A DNA stretch of 64,000 nt from Caldilineaceae bacterium (GTDB lineage Bacteria; Chloroflexota; Anaerolineae; Caldilineales; Caldilineaceae), in assembly GCA_019637645.1 (NCBI GenBank), contig JAHBVH010000013.1, positions 1-64,000 of the forward strand, read 5' to 3'. The position numbers and the translations under genes are program-made. Positions 17,296 through 26,456 of the stretch are shown one piece after another (within the stretch, counting starts at the first letter, position 1; every line of letters begins with the position of its first letter). A model generated the notes under the pieces. That model was not told the origin of the DNA, ran no database searches, and saw only the letters and a list, made by a program, of their open reading frames with translations.

Positions 17296-19092
17296 CTACT
17301 GGGCCGGTTGAATGGCAACGACCAGCATTAAGAAGTTCATCCACCAGTTCGGTGGGTGGTGATAATCATTCTCGGCTGTGGGCCAGTTGGTCCAGTATTT
17401 ATTGGAATAGGGCACCACGCGCTGTTGTTGCGTCAGTGAGATGATGGGCAGTTCTTGCAACCGAATTTCTAGCGCACGGCTGAACAATTCATGTTGGCGA
17501 GGCGCACCTGGGGCAATGGTTTGCATCTCTTCAACAATTTGGTCGTATTCAGCATTGCTCCAGCCCCAAATGTTGTTGGAAGCCCGCTCGCCAATCGGCT
17601 TGATCCAGCGGCTGTGGAAGAGATTGAGTTCATCATAGGGCTCGACAACACTACCGCAGGCCACATGATGGGTTTCGATCTCAAAATCACCCGTGTCGCG
17701 CGCATCAAAATAGGCTGCACCGGCCAAGGCACGGGGAGCTGCATCAATCCCCACCTCTTGGAAGGCCGAGACTACCAGCGCGGGTAGAATCGGTTCTTCG
17801 GTTTTGAAAAGAATGTTGACCTGGAGCCGCTGACCATCCTTCGCGTAGAAGCCATCGGCACCCATCGTATAGCCCTTGCTTTCAATGATCGACTTGGCTT
17901 TGGCCGGGTCGTAGACCGTTGAGTCGTATTGATCCAATAGGGCCTGATTTTCGGTCAGCCAGGCTTGGAGCGCCGGGTAGTCGGGGAAGTTATAGCGTGA
18001 AACTTGCCCATACCCACCGGTTTGGGCATCGCCAATCTGCTGATTGGGCAAGGCATAGGCCACGGCCCAACGCATTTCAGCATCGTCCCAAGGAGCAACG
18101 CGGGTGTTAAAGCCCAGCATGCCAGGGCACGGATCGATCCATGCATGGGGAGGATCGGCGGTCCATCCCAGCGCATTAGGATTCTGTTCCAACACGGTCA
18201 TAAAGGTATCAATGCGTAGGCTGGGTTGCCCATCCACTTCGTTGGCTGCCAACGCGGCGGCTTTGCGTTCGTCGGGGCCTGCTTCGACAAAGATGACACG
18301 TTCGGGCGCGGGCAACGCTTGGAAGCCAGTCTCCGCTGCCCACCAATCGGCGCGGCGATCAAAGACAAATTCCGTGGCGGTCGCCTTGACGAGCTTATAA
18401 GGACCCGTCCAAACCGGCCAGCCCTTTTCTAAGTCAAAGTTGGTAAAGGTGTTGGGATCTTGCCCTTCCCAAATGTGTTTGGGCACAATCCGCACTGCAC
18501 CCCAAATGCGCACGCCAAAGGCGTTCACAACGAAGCGCGGATCTGGTTTGGCTAGGGTGATCTTCACTGTGGTATCATCGACGGCTTCGGCATTGGTGAC
18601 ATCCACAACGGCACTAGCATAGCTCAGCGTTGGATTCGCTTGGAGCATATCGATGGTAAACACAATATCTTCGGCGGTGAAGGCTTCGCCATCGCTCCAT
18701 TTGATGCCATCGCGGAGGGGAATGGTCACTTCGGTGAAGTCATCATTCCAGCTCGCTTGCTCTGCGGCTAGCCAAGGAATCAATTCACCCGTCTGATAAT
18801 TCAGATAATAAAGGGATTCGATCATGACTTGGTGATGACCTTGGGAGCTCATCGAGCCGGGATTTAACCCCGATTGCTCGGGGGCGGCGGCGGGGCCGCC
18901 TTCAAACCCAATGATCAAGGTGCGCTCCCGCGGCACGTCGCCGGTCGCAACGGGCGCGCTCTCCGCGGTTGTGCCGGTGGTCGCGGCGCTGCCACCACTC
19001 GCTGCCGGTGGCGTTTCCATGGGCGGTGCACAAGCGGCCAAAAGTAGAACAAAGATCATGACAAGACTAAAGAGCGTAAGTCTCTGTCGCAT
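17296..19092 (-). CDS. oligopeptide-type ABC transporter substrate-binding lipoprotein (family 5)
   Basis: 598 residues. The signal peptide ends in the lipobox LLAAC (Cys21), followed by a Ser/Thr/Gly-rich tether and a family-5 binding fold: ERTLIIGFEGGPAA, LIPWLAAEQASWNDDFTEV, IPLRDGIKWSDGEAFTAEDI, the DppA/OppA signature region. Its length fits this family. It heads the leftward five-gene operon. The upstream region holds three helically phased TGTACAA boxes (19154-19180), a probable regulator site. The ligand cannot be read; peptides or oligosaccharides are the usual options. Confidence 0.92.
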   Translation of the reverse strand: MRQRLTLFSLVMIFVLLLAACAPPMETPPAASGGSAATTGTTAESAPVATGDVPRERTLIIGFEGGPAAAPEQSGLNPGSMSSQGHHQVMIESLYYLNYQTGELIPWLAAEQASWNDDFTEVTIPLRDGIKWSDGEAFTAEDIVFTIDMLQANPTLSYASAVVDVTNAEAVDDTTVKITLAKPDPRFVVNAFGVRIWGAVRIVPKHIWEGQDPNTFTNFDLEKGWPVWTGPYKLVKATATEFVFDRRADWWAAETGFQALPAPERVIFVEAGPDERKAAALAANEVDGQPSLRIDTFMTVLEQNPNALGWTADPPHAWIDPCPGMLGFNTRVAPWDDAEMRWAVAYALPNQQIGDAQTGGYGQVSRYNFPDYPALQAWLTENQALLDQYDSTVYDPAKAKSIIESKGYTMGADGFYAKDGQRLQVNILFKTEEPILPALVVSAFQEVGIDAAPRALAGAAYFDARDTGDFEIETHHVACGSVVEPYDELNLFHSRWIKPIGERASNNIWGWSNAEYDQIVEEMQTIAPGAPRQHELFSRALEIRLQELPIISLTQQQRVVPYSNKYWTNWPTAENDYHHPPNWWMNFLMLVVAIQPAQ

Positions 19093-19153
19093 TTTTCACT
19101 CCTTTGTTGGGTAACCGAGGTAGTTGGGGAGTCGGTTGACTGCATGAGATTTG

Positions 19154-19180
19154 TGTACAACTGTGTACAATCCTGTACAA
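19154..19180. promoter_or_regulatory. three TGTACAA boxes in exact 10-bp phase
   Basis: TGTACAA occurs at 19154-19160, 19164-19170 and 19174-19180, a spacing of one helical turn each, and ACTGTG follows the first and third. The array lies 62 bp upstream of the family-5 binding-protein gene, within its expected promoter or leader. Phased direct repeats suit cooperative binding of a regulator on one DNA face. Confidence 0.55.
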
Positions 19181-19868
19181 CTGTGTCTAAGCAAGCTATG
19201 TTTAGAATATGGTGGGGTTGATGAAAACGTATACCTCCCTGCTGTCAACGACACAGCCTGAATCGCGTTGGATGGGCCAAGGCGATATTCAGCCATGGCC
19301 TTGTGATGTAGAGTAAAATGGCTTAGGAAAGAGTAATACAGCGGGTATTAGGGCATACTGAACCTAAGTCGGCATTGCCGGCATTGTGCTGCCTGTGCCG
19401 TTCGGTTTCGTAGATGACTGCTGAACAACTATTTCGCAAAACCATTGGCATACCACCAGGGGGAGTAAGGTGATTGACTACTTGTTAGAAATGACTGCGT
19501 ATCAGAAACAACAGTTGGTAAGGAGGAAGAGACGCGCGGATACCAACAGACACACGCCCTAGCTGCAAGGCGCGAAAAAATCACTATGGCTCGCTCAAGT
19601 TGTACCCGCTCCACGCTACCTTGGTGCGACCCAGTAGCTGGCTCTGGTTATTACGCGATAGGGACAACTTCGGTTATTGTGGCTACAAGAGCCTACATTA
19701 GCTTTGGTGGGCGTGGCTATCCATTGCTTGGCTAAGTGATGGGAGAGCAATGAGATAGAAACCAGTTTCCTGGCTCTGACAACCAGTAAACTATGACCAA
19801 CAGGTGACTGAGACGCGCCTACAAGTGAGCTAGCCTGTCAGTGCAGTTAACCTCAAGGCGATTGTCAG

Positions 19869-19906
19869 CTGTTGTGTGTGTCAGAAAACTGTTGTGTGTC
19901 AGAAAA
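19869..19906. repeat. short tandem direct repeat
   Basis: CTGTTGTGTGTGTCAGAAAA (19869-19888) is followed at once by CTGTTGTGTGTCAGAAAA (19889-19906); the copies differ by one GT. It lies in the long divergent region and may be a slippage product or regulator site. Confidence 0.55.
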
Positions 19907-20062
19907 TCAGTATCCGCAATTAGAACAGTTGCACTATAACAAAAGAATTTTTTCCTGTCAACTGTGTGGGCGGATCCGCGCAACCATAGCGGTGTGGCGG
20001 CTATGGGGGCAAGCAGGCTCCCAATAAGCGCTATTGGCTTCGCTGGAGCTCAAAAATTGCGT

Positions 20063-20092
20063 TTGACGTCCCTTTAGGGTTGATAGTAGAAT
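20063..20092 (+). promoter_or_regulatory. candidate promoter of the second sugar importer operon
   Basis: TTGACG (20063-20068) and TAGAAT (20087-20092) are 18 bp apart, each one mismatch from consensus. A start near 20099 would give a 180-base leader that includes the GTACA palindrome at 20200-20213. Confidence 0.45.
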
Positions 20093-20197
20093 AGAGCCAG
20101 TCTCTAGGGCAGAGTTCAACCTGCAAATCCCTCTCTACTTCGGTGTATTCTTCTCGATGTAACGGCAGCCCCCCAATAGGATGTAGATATTGATCGT

Positions 20198-20213
20198 TTG
20201 TACACCCATGTAC
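20198..20213. promoter_or_regulatory. GTACA inverted repeat, candidate operator
   Basis: GTACA (20200-20204) and TGTAC (20209-20213) flank CCCA. With the preceding TT it contains TTGTACA, the complement of the TGTACAA boxes at 19154-19180. The two divergent operons may therefore share a regulator. It lies 68 bp before the binding-protein start. Confidence 0.45.
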
Positions 20214-20280
20214 TAGATCAGTTTGCCGGTTATCTGCGATTCATTTTTCTTTAAGCAGCAAGATGAAAGGAAATGGCACA

Positions 20281-21654
20281 ATGGCTTCGCGCAATGAGGT
20301 TCATCAGGTCAGTCGGCGGCGGTTTTTACAGTGGAGTGCCCTTGGCACGAGTGCCGCGCTCATGGCCGCTTGTGCTGCTCCTGGGGCAGCACCAACGGGC
20401 GGAACGGCAGAATCCAGTGAAGTGGCACCAGCCGCTGGCACGGTAGATGTGGTGGTTTGGTATCAAGATTGGGATGGGGCGAATCGCATCATGAATGCCG
20501 CCAAAGAGGCGCGGTCGCAGTCCAACCCCGATGTCAATATCGATCTTCAGCCGATTGGCTACTCTGATCTCTTTGCCAAATTACTCCCGGCCATTGCCGC
20601 GGGTACGGAAGGCGATGTCATGATGATGTACACCGACTGGATCGTGGCCACGGATGTGAGCAAAGTCTTTTTGGAACTGACTGACTTGGCGGGCGGGGCC
20701 AGTGCTTTGGAAGAAGCCATGTGGCCAGCCGCTTTTGGGGCTTTGGATGCACCCGGCGGTAAAGTCTTCTACCTGCCCTGGTTGGCTGGGATTCGCGGTG
20801 CGGCCTTAACGGTGAACACGGAACAACTGGCCGCCAAGAATATTGACTACCTCAACTTTGCCTCGTTTGAAGATGTCATCGAAGCTGGTAAAGCGCTTAC
20901 CGAGAAAACCGCAGACGGCAAAATCAGCCTCTCTGGGTATTCCCCGCGCAGCTCCCAATATCCACTGCTGTGGAGTTTCATTTGGCAAATGGGTGGCGAA
21001 TTCTTTGATCGCGAGACGGGCAAATGGTCACACAACAGCGAGATCGGCATGCAAGCCGCCCAACTGATCTATGACATTTATTGGAGTGATCAAACCTGTG
21101 ATTTTGAGCTATTCACTAGCGAATACGAAGCCGTGAGCCAAAAGCTCGTCTCGATGTGGGGCGACGGCGCGTGGACGGCTAGTGTGCAAACCGATTCCGC
21201 TGAGATCCCCGCTGATAACATTGTTACGCCGCGGCTAGCCAACAAGGTCAATGATGTCCTCTATCCGCAGCATATTGCAGGCTGGGGGATCTCGAAGCGC
21301 TTGGTTGACGACAGCAGCAAGTTGCAACCTGCCTTTGAATTTTCCCAATATCTGGTGAGCCCCGATTCTACCATTCAAGCGTTTGATTCCTACTCGGGCG
21401 TCTGTATGACCAAAGCGGTCTACGAAGATCCGCGGATCGAAGATGTCAAGTTTGGTCCGATGTCCAAACGGATTGCAACGGGTATGTGGCCGATTGCCAA
21501 ATTCTCTGGGGATCATGTCGCCAATCATGGGCCGGCCAGCACCGAGTTTGAACGGGCCCTCCGCCAAGAGATTACACTGGAGGAGGCGCTCGCGAATATG
21601 GATGCTTATTTGCAAGAGCAAGAAGACCAAGCGCGCGAACGCATTAACGGGTAG
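20281..21654 (+). CDS. sugar ABC transporter substrate-binding lipoprotein (family 1)
   Basis: 457 residues. The twin-arginine signal SRRRFLQWSALG leads to the lipobox LMAAC (Cys31), then a tether (APGAAPTGGTAESSE) and a family-1 sugar-binding fold (VDVVVWYQDWDGANRIM, LLPAIAAGTEGDVMMMYTDW, QKLVSMWGDGAW). ATG 20281 was chosen over ATG 20263 because AAAGGA at 20266-20271 stands nine bases before it and the Tat motif then sits close to the N terminus. It heads an operon with two permeases, an SDR and probably the downstream catabolic genes. The ligand is unknown, presumably a sugar or polyol fed to the Gfo/Idh enzymes. Confidence 0.92.
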   Translation: MASRNEVHQVSRRRFLQWSALGTSAALMAACAAPGAAPTGGTAESSEVAPAAGTVDVVVWYQDWDGANRIMNAAKEARSQSNPDVNIDLQPIGYSDLFAKLLPAIAAGTEGDVMMMYTDWIVATDVSKVFLELTDLAGGASALEEAMWPAAFGALDAPGGKVFYLPWLAGIRGAALTVNTEQLAAKNIDYLNFASFEDVIEAGKALTEKTADGKISLSGYSPRSSQYPLLWSFIWQMGGEFFDRETGKWSHNSEIGMQAAQLIYDIYWSDQTCDFELFTSEYEAVSQKLVSMWGDGAWTASVQTDSAEIPADNIVTPRLANKVNDVLYPQHIAGWGISKRLVDDSSKLQPAFEFSQYLVSPDSTIQAFDSYSGVCMTKAVYEDPRIEDVKFGPMSKRIATGMWPIAKFSGDHVANHGPASTEFERALRQEITLEEALANMDAYLQEQEDQARERING

Positions 21655-21716
21655 TGGTAAAGTGCCTATAAAGTGCCTGCCCAAAGGGAAACACTTTTAG
21701 AAGTTACGCCCTTGAC

Positions 21717-21751
21717 AAGATCTGACAGGTTTGGAAAACCTGTCAGATCTT
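21717..21751 (+). terminator. perfect 16-bp hairpin between binding protein and permease genes
   Basis: AAGATCTGACAGGTTT (21717-21732) pairs completely with its complement at 21736-21751 around a three-base loop, followed by TTAATAAC. It belongs to the GACAGG-type palindrome family and is preceded by AGTTACGCC at 21702, as in other copies. It can act as an intra-operon partial terminator or mRNA-protecting stem. Confidence 0.75.
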
Positions 21752-21799
21752 TAATAACAGCGAATTGCATTGTCAGCTGTAGTTTGAGCAAATGAGCAA

Positions 21800-22753
21800 A
21801 TGACCATGAACCAGACCGAAACGATCAAGCCACCTAGTGGGCGGCTGACGCACCGCGCGGTGGCCAAGCCAAAGCAGGGGTTGCTGTGGCGTTGGCGGCG
21901 TACAAGCCCCCTTGCCCTTATCTACGCCGCCGCGATTCTACTCTTCTACACAACGATTTTTATCATTCCTTTTGGCACAGCGATTTGGCTTTCATTTCAG
22001 AACTGGGATTTCCTGACTGAACCTAGGTTTGTCGGGCTGCGTAATTTTACCAAAGCCTTTAGCGATAGCTATTTCTGGGAAGCATTACGCGTTACGCTGG
22101 TATTCTCAGCCGTGGAGATTGCTTTGGGGCTTAGTTTTGCGCTCATGTTGGCGTTGGCCCTCACCCACGTACGGACCAAATTGCAACGCTTCTTTTTGGT
22201 GATCTACTATTTACCGGTTGTCACCCCGACGGTTGCGTCAATCTATCTTTGGCGCTGGCTCTATCGCCCAACGGGTGGCACCTTGAATGCCGTCCTGAGC
22301 AGCCTGGGCTTGCCAGAGCAGCCTTTTCTTGCTAGCCCTAGTCAAGCGCTTTGGTGCATTACGGCCATGGTCATCTGGGCCAATGTAGGAGGAGCTGCCG
22401 TAATTTTGCTGGCAGGGATGAACGATGTGCCGGAAAGTTTATATGAGGCCGCGCGCCTAGATGGCGCAGGCTTTTGGCAGATGTTCTTCAAGATCACCAT
22501 GCCTTTGATTCGTCCTGTGCTGATCTATCAAGTTGTGGTCAGTGTCATTGGGACGGTGCAGATGTTCGAGCCCTTCTTCCTGATTCCTGGGCCGGGCTTT
22601 AGCACGCGTACACTGTCGCTCTATACCTACCAGTTGGGCTTTCAAACCTTAAACTTGGGCTATGGCGCGGCAGTTTCGCTCATCATCTTCGTCTTGTTAT
22701 TGTTCGCCACTGTGTTCCAATTGCAGCGGTGGCAAGTCAATTGGGAGCACTAA
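21800..22753 (+). CDS. sugar ABC transporter permease (MalF type)
   Basis: 317 residues. A basic cytoplasmic start (LLWRWRRTSP) precedes six or so membrane helices, and the EAA loop reads EAARLDGAGFWQMFFKITMP. The start ATG 21800 has no clear ribosome site; ATG 21806 is an alternative. The stop TAA directly abuts the ATG of the next permease. Confidence 0.92.
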   Translation: MTMNQTETIKPPSGRLTHRAVAKPKQGLLWRWRRTSPLALIYAAAILLFYTTIFIIPFGTAIWLSFQNWDFLTEPRFVGLRNFTKAFSDSYFWEALRVTLVFSAVEIALGLSFALMLALALTHVRTKLQRFFLVIYYLPVVTPTVASIYLWRWLYRPTGGTLNAVLSSLGLPEQPFLASPSQALWCITAMVIWANVGGAAVILLAGMNDVPESLYEAARLDGAGFWQMFFKITMPLIRPVLIYQVVVSVIGTVQMFEPFFLIPGPGFSTRTLSLYTYQLGFQTLNLGYGAAVSLIIFVLLLFATVFQLQRWQVNWEH

Positions 22754-23635
22754 ATGGCCCGCAATCAAGCCTTGACCTCACCCCCTGTTTTTCGCTGGCT
22801 GACGCGTCCCGAACTCCGTACCGAAGGGTTGATTATTCTGCTGCTCATTGTGTTTAGCGGGATCATGTTCTATCCCTTTGTCTGGCTCTTCTTTTCGTCG
22901 TTCAAAAGTGGCGCGGATATTGTGCGGATTCCAGTGACGCTGTTGCCCGCGCAATGGACTCTCAGCGCGTATGAAATGGTCATGGACCCCGAGCGCGCTA
23001 ATCTGCCCCTGGCTTATCTCAATAGCATCATGGTGACAGCGGGTACGGTGTTGGCTGTTCTCTTTACCTCGGCCTTGGGCGGCTTCGTCTTTGCCCGGCT
23101 GGATTTTCCGGGCCGGCGGTATCTCTTTTACTTTATCCTTTCGACGACGATGGTGCCCTTTCTCACCTTGTTGATCCCCCTCTATCTGGTCATGAAGGAG
23201 TTGCATTTGCTCAACTCCCTATGGGGGCTTTGGGTGCCGTCGCTCTTTTCCTCCTTTGGCATCTTTCTCAGTCGTCAGTTTATCTATGGCATTCCTGGTG
23301 AACTCTACGATGCCGCCAAAATCGATGGGAGTGGTGATTTTGGCATCTTTCGCAATATCATTCTCCCCCTCACCTTGCCGCTTTTGTCGGTTTTGGCGAT
23401 CTTCACCTTCTTAGGAACCTTCAATGCCTATCTGTGGCCGTTGGTGATCCTCAATGACAAAGATAAGATGACCCTGCCGCTGGTGCTCAGCCGGATCGCC
23501 GATCGCTTTGGCGCGCTGGACTATCAAGCGGTCATGGCTGGCTCGGTCTTGATCTCGCTGCCACCGCTCATTGTCTTTCTGATCTTCCAGCGGAACTTTG
23601 TGCGGGGTATTGCCCTTACCGGCCTGAAAGGATAG
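22754..23635 (+). CDS. sugar ABC transporter permease (MalG type)
   Basis: 293 residues with the MalG-type pattern: first helix IILLLIVFSGIMFYPFVWLF, EAA loop DAAKIDGSGDFGIFRNIILP and tail NFVRGIALTGLKG. It begins at the base after the preceding stop and is followed after 7 bp by an SDR gene. It pairs with the 21800 product; the ATPase must come from elsewhere. Confidence 0.92.
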   Translation: MARNQALTSPPVFRWLTRPELRTEGLIILLLIVFSGIMFYPFVWLFFSSFKSGADIVRIPVTLLPAQWTLSAYEMVMDPERANLPLAYLNSIMVTAGTVLAVLFTSALGGFVFARLDFPGRRYLFYFILSTTMVPFLTLLIPLYLVMKELHLLNSLWGLWVPSLFSSFGIFLSRQFIYGIPGELYDAAKIDGSGDFGIFRNIILPLTLPLLSVLAIFTFLGTFNAYLWPLVILNDKDKMTLPLVLSRIADRFGALDYQAVMAGSVLISLPPLIVFLIFQRNFVRGIALTGLKG

Positions 23636-23642
23636 TACCGGC

Positions 23643-24410
23643 ATGCGGTTGGCCCCTAAAATTGCCTTGATCACCGGTGCTGCCACCGGCATTGGGCGCG
23701 CCATTGCCCTGCGCTTTGCCCAAGAAGGCGCGCATGTAGCAGTGGCTGATATGAATGTGGCTAGTGGAATGGCAACCGCGGCCCAAATCCAAGGCCGCTT
23801 CTTTCCTTGTGATACGGCGCAGCCCGACCAAGCGCAAGCTGCCGTAGCGCAAACGGTGAGAGCCTTTGGCGGGCTGGATGTGTTGGTCAATGCGGCTGCC
23901 CACCTGGGCGGGATGCATGGGGTCGCGACCATGCCCGAAGCTGAATGGCGGGCCGTGCTGAGTGTAACCCTCGACGGCGTCTTCCACTGCTCGAAATATG
24001 CCGTGCCAGCCATGCAGAAGCGGGGCGGCGGCTCGATCATTCACATCGCCTCGGTAGAGGGGATGACGGGCGTCGCTGGGCATGCCGCCTATGTCACCGG
24101 CAAGAGCGCGCTCTTCGGCCTCACCCGCTCCATGGCAATTGACTATGGCCCCGCTAATATCCGCGTCAATGCCATTAGCCCCGGCATCATCGACTCGGGG
24201 CGGCCTGATATTCAGCGCTATAAACAAGATCCAGCCATCATGCAGTTCTGGCACGATATGACGGTGCTAAAACGGCTCGGCCAACCCGAAGAGGTTGCGG
24301 CCACCGCACTCTTTCTTGCCTCTGACGAGGCGTCATATATCACCGGCCAAAACCTGGCCGTCGATGGTGGCTGGACGATTGGTCATCCCCCCTTGCATTT
24401 GCCGGAGTAG
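23643..24410 (+). CDS. short-chain dehydrogenase/reductase (SDR)
   Basis: 255 residues, classical SDR. The cofactor motif TGAATGIG is at 11-18, followed by LVNAAA (the NNAG position). The catalytic set is Ser137 (HIASVEG), Tyr150 and Lys154 (AAYVTGKSA). The C terminus has the conserved ITGQNLAVDGGW. It lies 7 bp after the permease gene and is almost certainly co-transcribed, so it likely oxidises a hydroxyl of the imported sugar or polyol with NAD(P). The precise substrate cannot be deduced. Confidence 0.9.
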   Translation: MRLAPKIALITGAATGIGRAIALRFAQEGAHVAVADMNVASGMATAAQIQGRFFPCDTAQPDQAQAAVAQTVRAFGGLDVLVNAAAHLGGMHGVATMPEAEWRAVLSVTLDGVFHCSKYAVPAMQKRGGGSIIHIASVEGMTGVAGHAAYVTGKSALFGLTRSMAIDYGPANIRVNAISPGIIDSGRPDIQRYKQDPAIMQFWHDMTVLKRLGQPEEVAATALFLASDEASYITGQNLAVDGGWTIGHPPLHLPE

Positions 24411-24572
24411 AAGTGGCTGGCAGGCTTTGGTCTGTCCAGCGTATAAGCCGAGAAACTCGGTCGTTGGCGTCGTGTATGGGAGCACGTTTGGGTTTCTAAA
24501 AATCCCGCGCGCTCGGCATGTGTATAACTTCTGATATGTCCGCAAAAAAATTTGCCACCAAGGAGTGTACTG

Positions 24573-25370
24573 ATGGAAGCCGTGCAGACACCTACCCCCA
24601 CCGCGTATAAAAGCTTGACCCAAGCCCAAGTCGATAGCTTTTGGACCCATGGATTTCTCTCGATTGGCAAGATCTTGACCGATGATGAACTGGAACTCTT
24701 CCGCCGCGAGTATGATTATGAGTTCGACCGTGCGCGCGCCGGGGAAACTTCGTTTCGCAACCTAGCCATCAACCAGACCGATGATCTGGCGACAAAAAAC
24801 AAAGCCGAAAAGCAGTTATTGCAAATCATGCAGATGTGTGACCGCAATATCCATTTTCGGCAGTTGACCTACCATGAGCGCATCCTCGATATTATCGAAG
24901 ATCTGATCGGTCCAAACATTCAACTCTTTCACGACCAAGCCATCTACAAGCCAGCCTATCACGGTGGTCCAGTCTTTTGGCACCAGGATAATGCCTATTG
25001 GCGTTGCAGCCCGCCCAACCTCGTCAGCTGTTGGCTCACGTTGGATGATGTCAATGTGGACAATGGTGCCATGCAATTCATTCCAGGTACCCACTTCCAA
25101 GCTGTAGAACATGGCCGCGCCAAGGCCGTCGATGCCCTCCTCGATCTGGGCGATCAGGCGGACGCCGTGCCACCCACCGTCGTTGACCTACCGGCAGGGG
25201 GGATTGCCATTCACCACTGCCAAACCCTTCACCATACAGCCCCGAACACCACCGCCCGCCAACGTCGTGCCTTGGCTATCCATTATATGGTGCCAGGAAC
25301 ACGCTCCTTGCGCACGGGCGACTATCTAGGCGTTTCGTTCAGCCGGCCCATGCTGCGCATGCGGGTGTAG
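24573..25370 (+). CDS. phytanoyl-CoA dioxygenase (PhyH)-family protein
   Basis: 265 residues. The Fe(II)/2-oxoglutarate pattern is present: HxD at His137 and Asp139 (FWHQDNAYW), the distal His220 in LHHTAPN, and a basic pair at 231-232 that may bind 2-oxoglutarate. These metal ligands are intact, so the protein is probably an active oxygenase. ATG 24573 was chosen because AAGGAG at 24560-24565 stands seven bases before it. A 162-bp gap with a small CCGAG hairpin separates it from the SDR gene; two Gfo/Idh genes follow. In this setting it probably hydroxylates a small polar metabolite rather than phytanoyl-CoA. Confidence 0.85.
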   Translation: MEAVQTPTPTAYKSLTQAQVDSFWTHGFLSIGKILTDDELELFRREYDYEFDRARAGETSFRNLAINQTDDLATKNKAEKQLLQIMQMCDRNIHFRQLTYHERILDIIEDLIGPNIQLFHDQAIYKPAYHGGPVFWHQDNAYWRCSPPNLVSCWLTLDDVNVDNGAMQFIPGTHFQAVEHGRAKAVDALLDLGDQADAVPPTVVDLPAGGIAIHHCQTLHHTAPNTTARQRRALAIHYMVPGTRSLRTGDYLGVSFSRPMLRMRV

Positions 25371-25418
25371 GGCTTCGGCTTTTACTCTATGGCTCACCTC
25401 TATAGAAAGAATCAACCC

Positions 25419-26426
25419 ATGAAAGATATCGGCGTCGGTATTATTGGCCTGGGCATGGGCCGCAACATGTTGGCGGTCAATGCAGATACCGCTTCCCGCC
25501 TCCAAGTACGCGCCATCTGTGATACCAATGAAACGTTGTTGGGGCAGGTAAAGAGTCAATATGATCTTCCTTTTGCCAGTACCGATTATGCGGCCTTGCT
25601 AGCGCGGCCAGATATTCAAGTGGTGGGGATCTATTCGCCGGATCATCTCCACATGGCGCAGATCGAAGCGGCGGCCCAAGCGGGTAAGCATATCATCTGC
25701 ACCAAACCGATGGTGGTGTCGCTGGCCGAAGCCCGGCGGACAATTGAAGTGGTGCGTCACGCGGGCATCAAGTTCTTGGTCGGCCAGACCTGCCGCTTCA
25801 CGCCCGCGTTCCAGGCGGCCAAAAAGCTCTATGATGATGGCGACTTGGGCCGTCCCCTCTTTGCCGAGGCCCACTATGTCCATGATATGCGCCCGGTCTT
25901 TGACCGCACACCGTGGCGCTACGAAGCACCGCAGGATGTGCTTTATGGCGGTGCTTGCCACCCGATTGATCTGCTCTGTTGGTTTTTGGGGGATGTCGAG
26001 GAAGTCTTTGTCTATGCCTCGCGCAGCGGCATGGATGAGCGCTCTCCCGCTGATACACCAGATAATTTCTTGATCAATCTGCGTTTCCAATCGGGTGTGA
26101 TCGCCCGGGTATTGGCCGTCTTTGGCCTAGTCGAGCCCCCCTTGCCGATGTTGGGCTTGGGCATCTATGGCGACAAAGGCTCGATGATCAACGAAAAGGT
26201 GGTCTTGGATAAGCTGGAGGGCCAGCCTACCCTAGAACTCAAATTCCCGAAAGAAGCCGGGCACGGGCGGGAAGTCTGGCGCTACATGCGTCATTTTGAA
26301 GAATGTATCATTGAGGACAAACGCCCGCTTATTGATGAGGTGGCCGGCGCGAAGGTGATTGCCACCGCGGCAGCTTGTTGGGAATCGATCCGCACTGGGT
26401 TGCCCGCAAAAGTGGCGACGATCTGA
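25419..26426 (+). CDS. Gfo/Idh/MocA-family oxidoreductase
   Basis: 335 residues. The N-terminal Rossmann motif GIIGLGMGR (7-15) binds NAD(P); ICTKPMVVSL near 93 corresponds to the EKP motif with its catalytic Lys (Glu replaced by Thr). The C-terminal domain has GGACHPIDLLCWFLG, with the His and Asp typical of sugar dehydrogenases of this family. The start ATG 25419 is preferred over ATG 25389 because the Rossmann fold then begins at once; neither has a clear ribosome site. It is the first of two adjacent family members after the PhyH-like gene. A sugar or inositol dehydrogenase is likely. Confidence 0.88.
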   Translation: MKDIGVGIIGLGMGRNMLAVNADTASRLQVRAICDTNETLLGQVKSQYDLPFASTDYAALLARPDIQVVGIYSPDHLHMAQIEAAAQAGKHIICTKPMVVSLAEARRTIEVVRHAGIKFLVGQTCRFTPAFQAAKKLYDDGDLGRPLFAEAHYVHDMRPVFDRTPWRYEAPQDVLYGGACHPIDLLCWFLGDVEEVFVYASRSGMDERSPADTPDNFLINLRFQSGVIARVLAVFGLVEPPLPMLGLGIYGDKGSMINEKVVLDKLEGQPTLELKFPKEAGHGREVWRYMRHFEECIIEDKRPLIDEVAGAKVIATAAACWESIRTGLPAKVATI

Positions 26427-26456
26427 TCCAATTCGTAAAGAATGCGAGTAAAACTA

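Larger units (their letters stand above)
19093..20280. other. 1.2-kb divergent control region between two importer operons
   Basis: I see no convincing gene: the short open frames lack ribosome sites, recognisable domains and sensible composition. It holds the promoters of the leftward oligopeptide operon and the rightward sugar operon. Visible signals are a minus-strand TTGACA at 19248-19243, three TGTACAA boxes at 19154-19180, a direct repeat at 19869-19906, a promoter at 20063-20092 and a GTACA palindrome at 20200-20213. The middle part (about 19320-19860) has nothing I can name; it could hide a decayed gene or a small RNA. Confidence 0.6.

Noticed and set aside
19096..19614. Two small minus-strand frames in the long divergent region
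   Set aside because: No ribosome site or plausible domain, and one overlaps the TGTACAA array.
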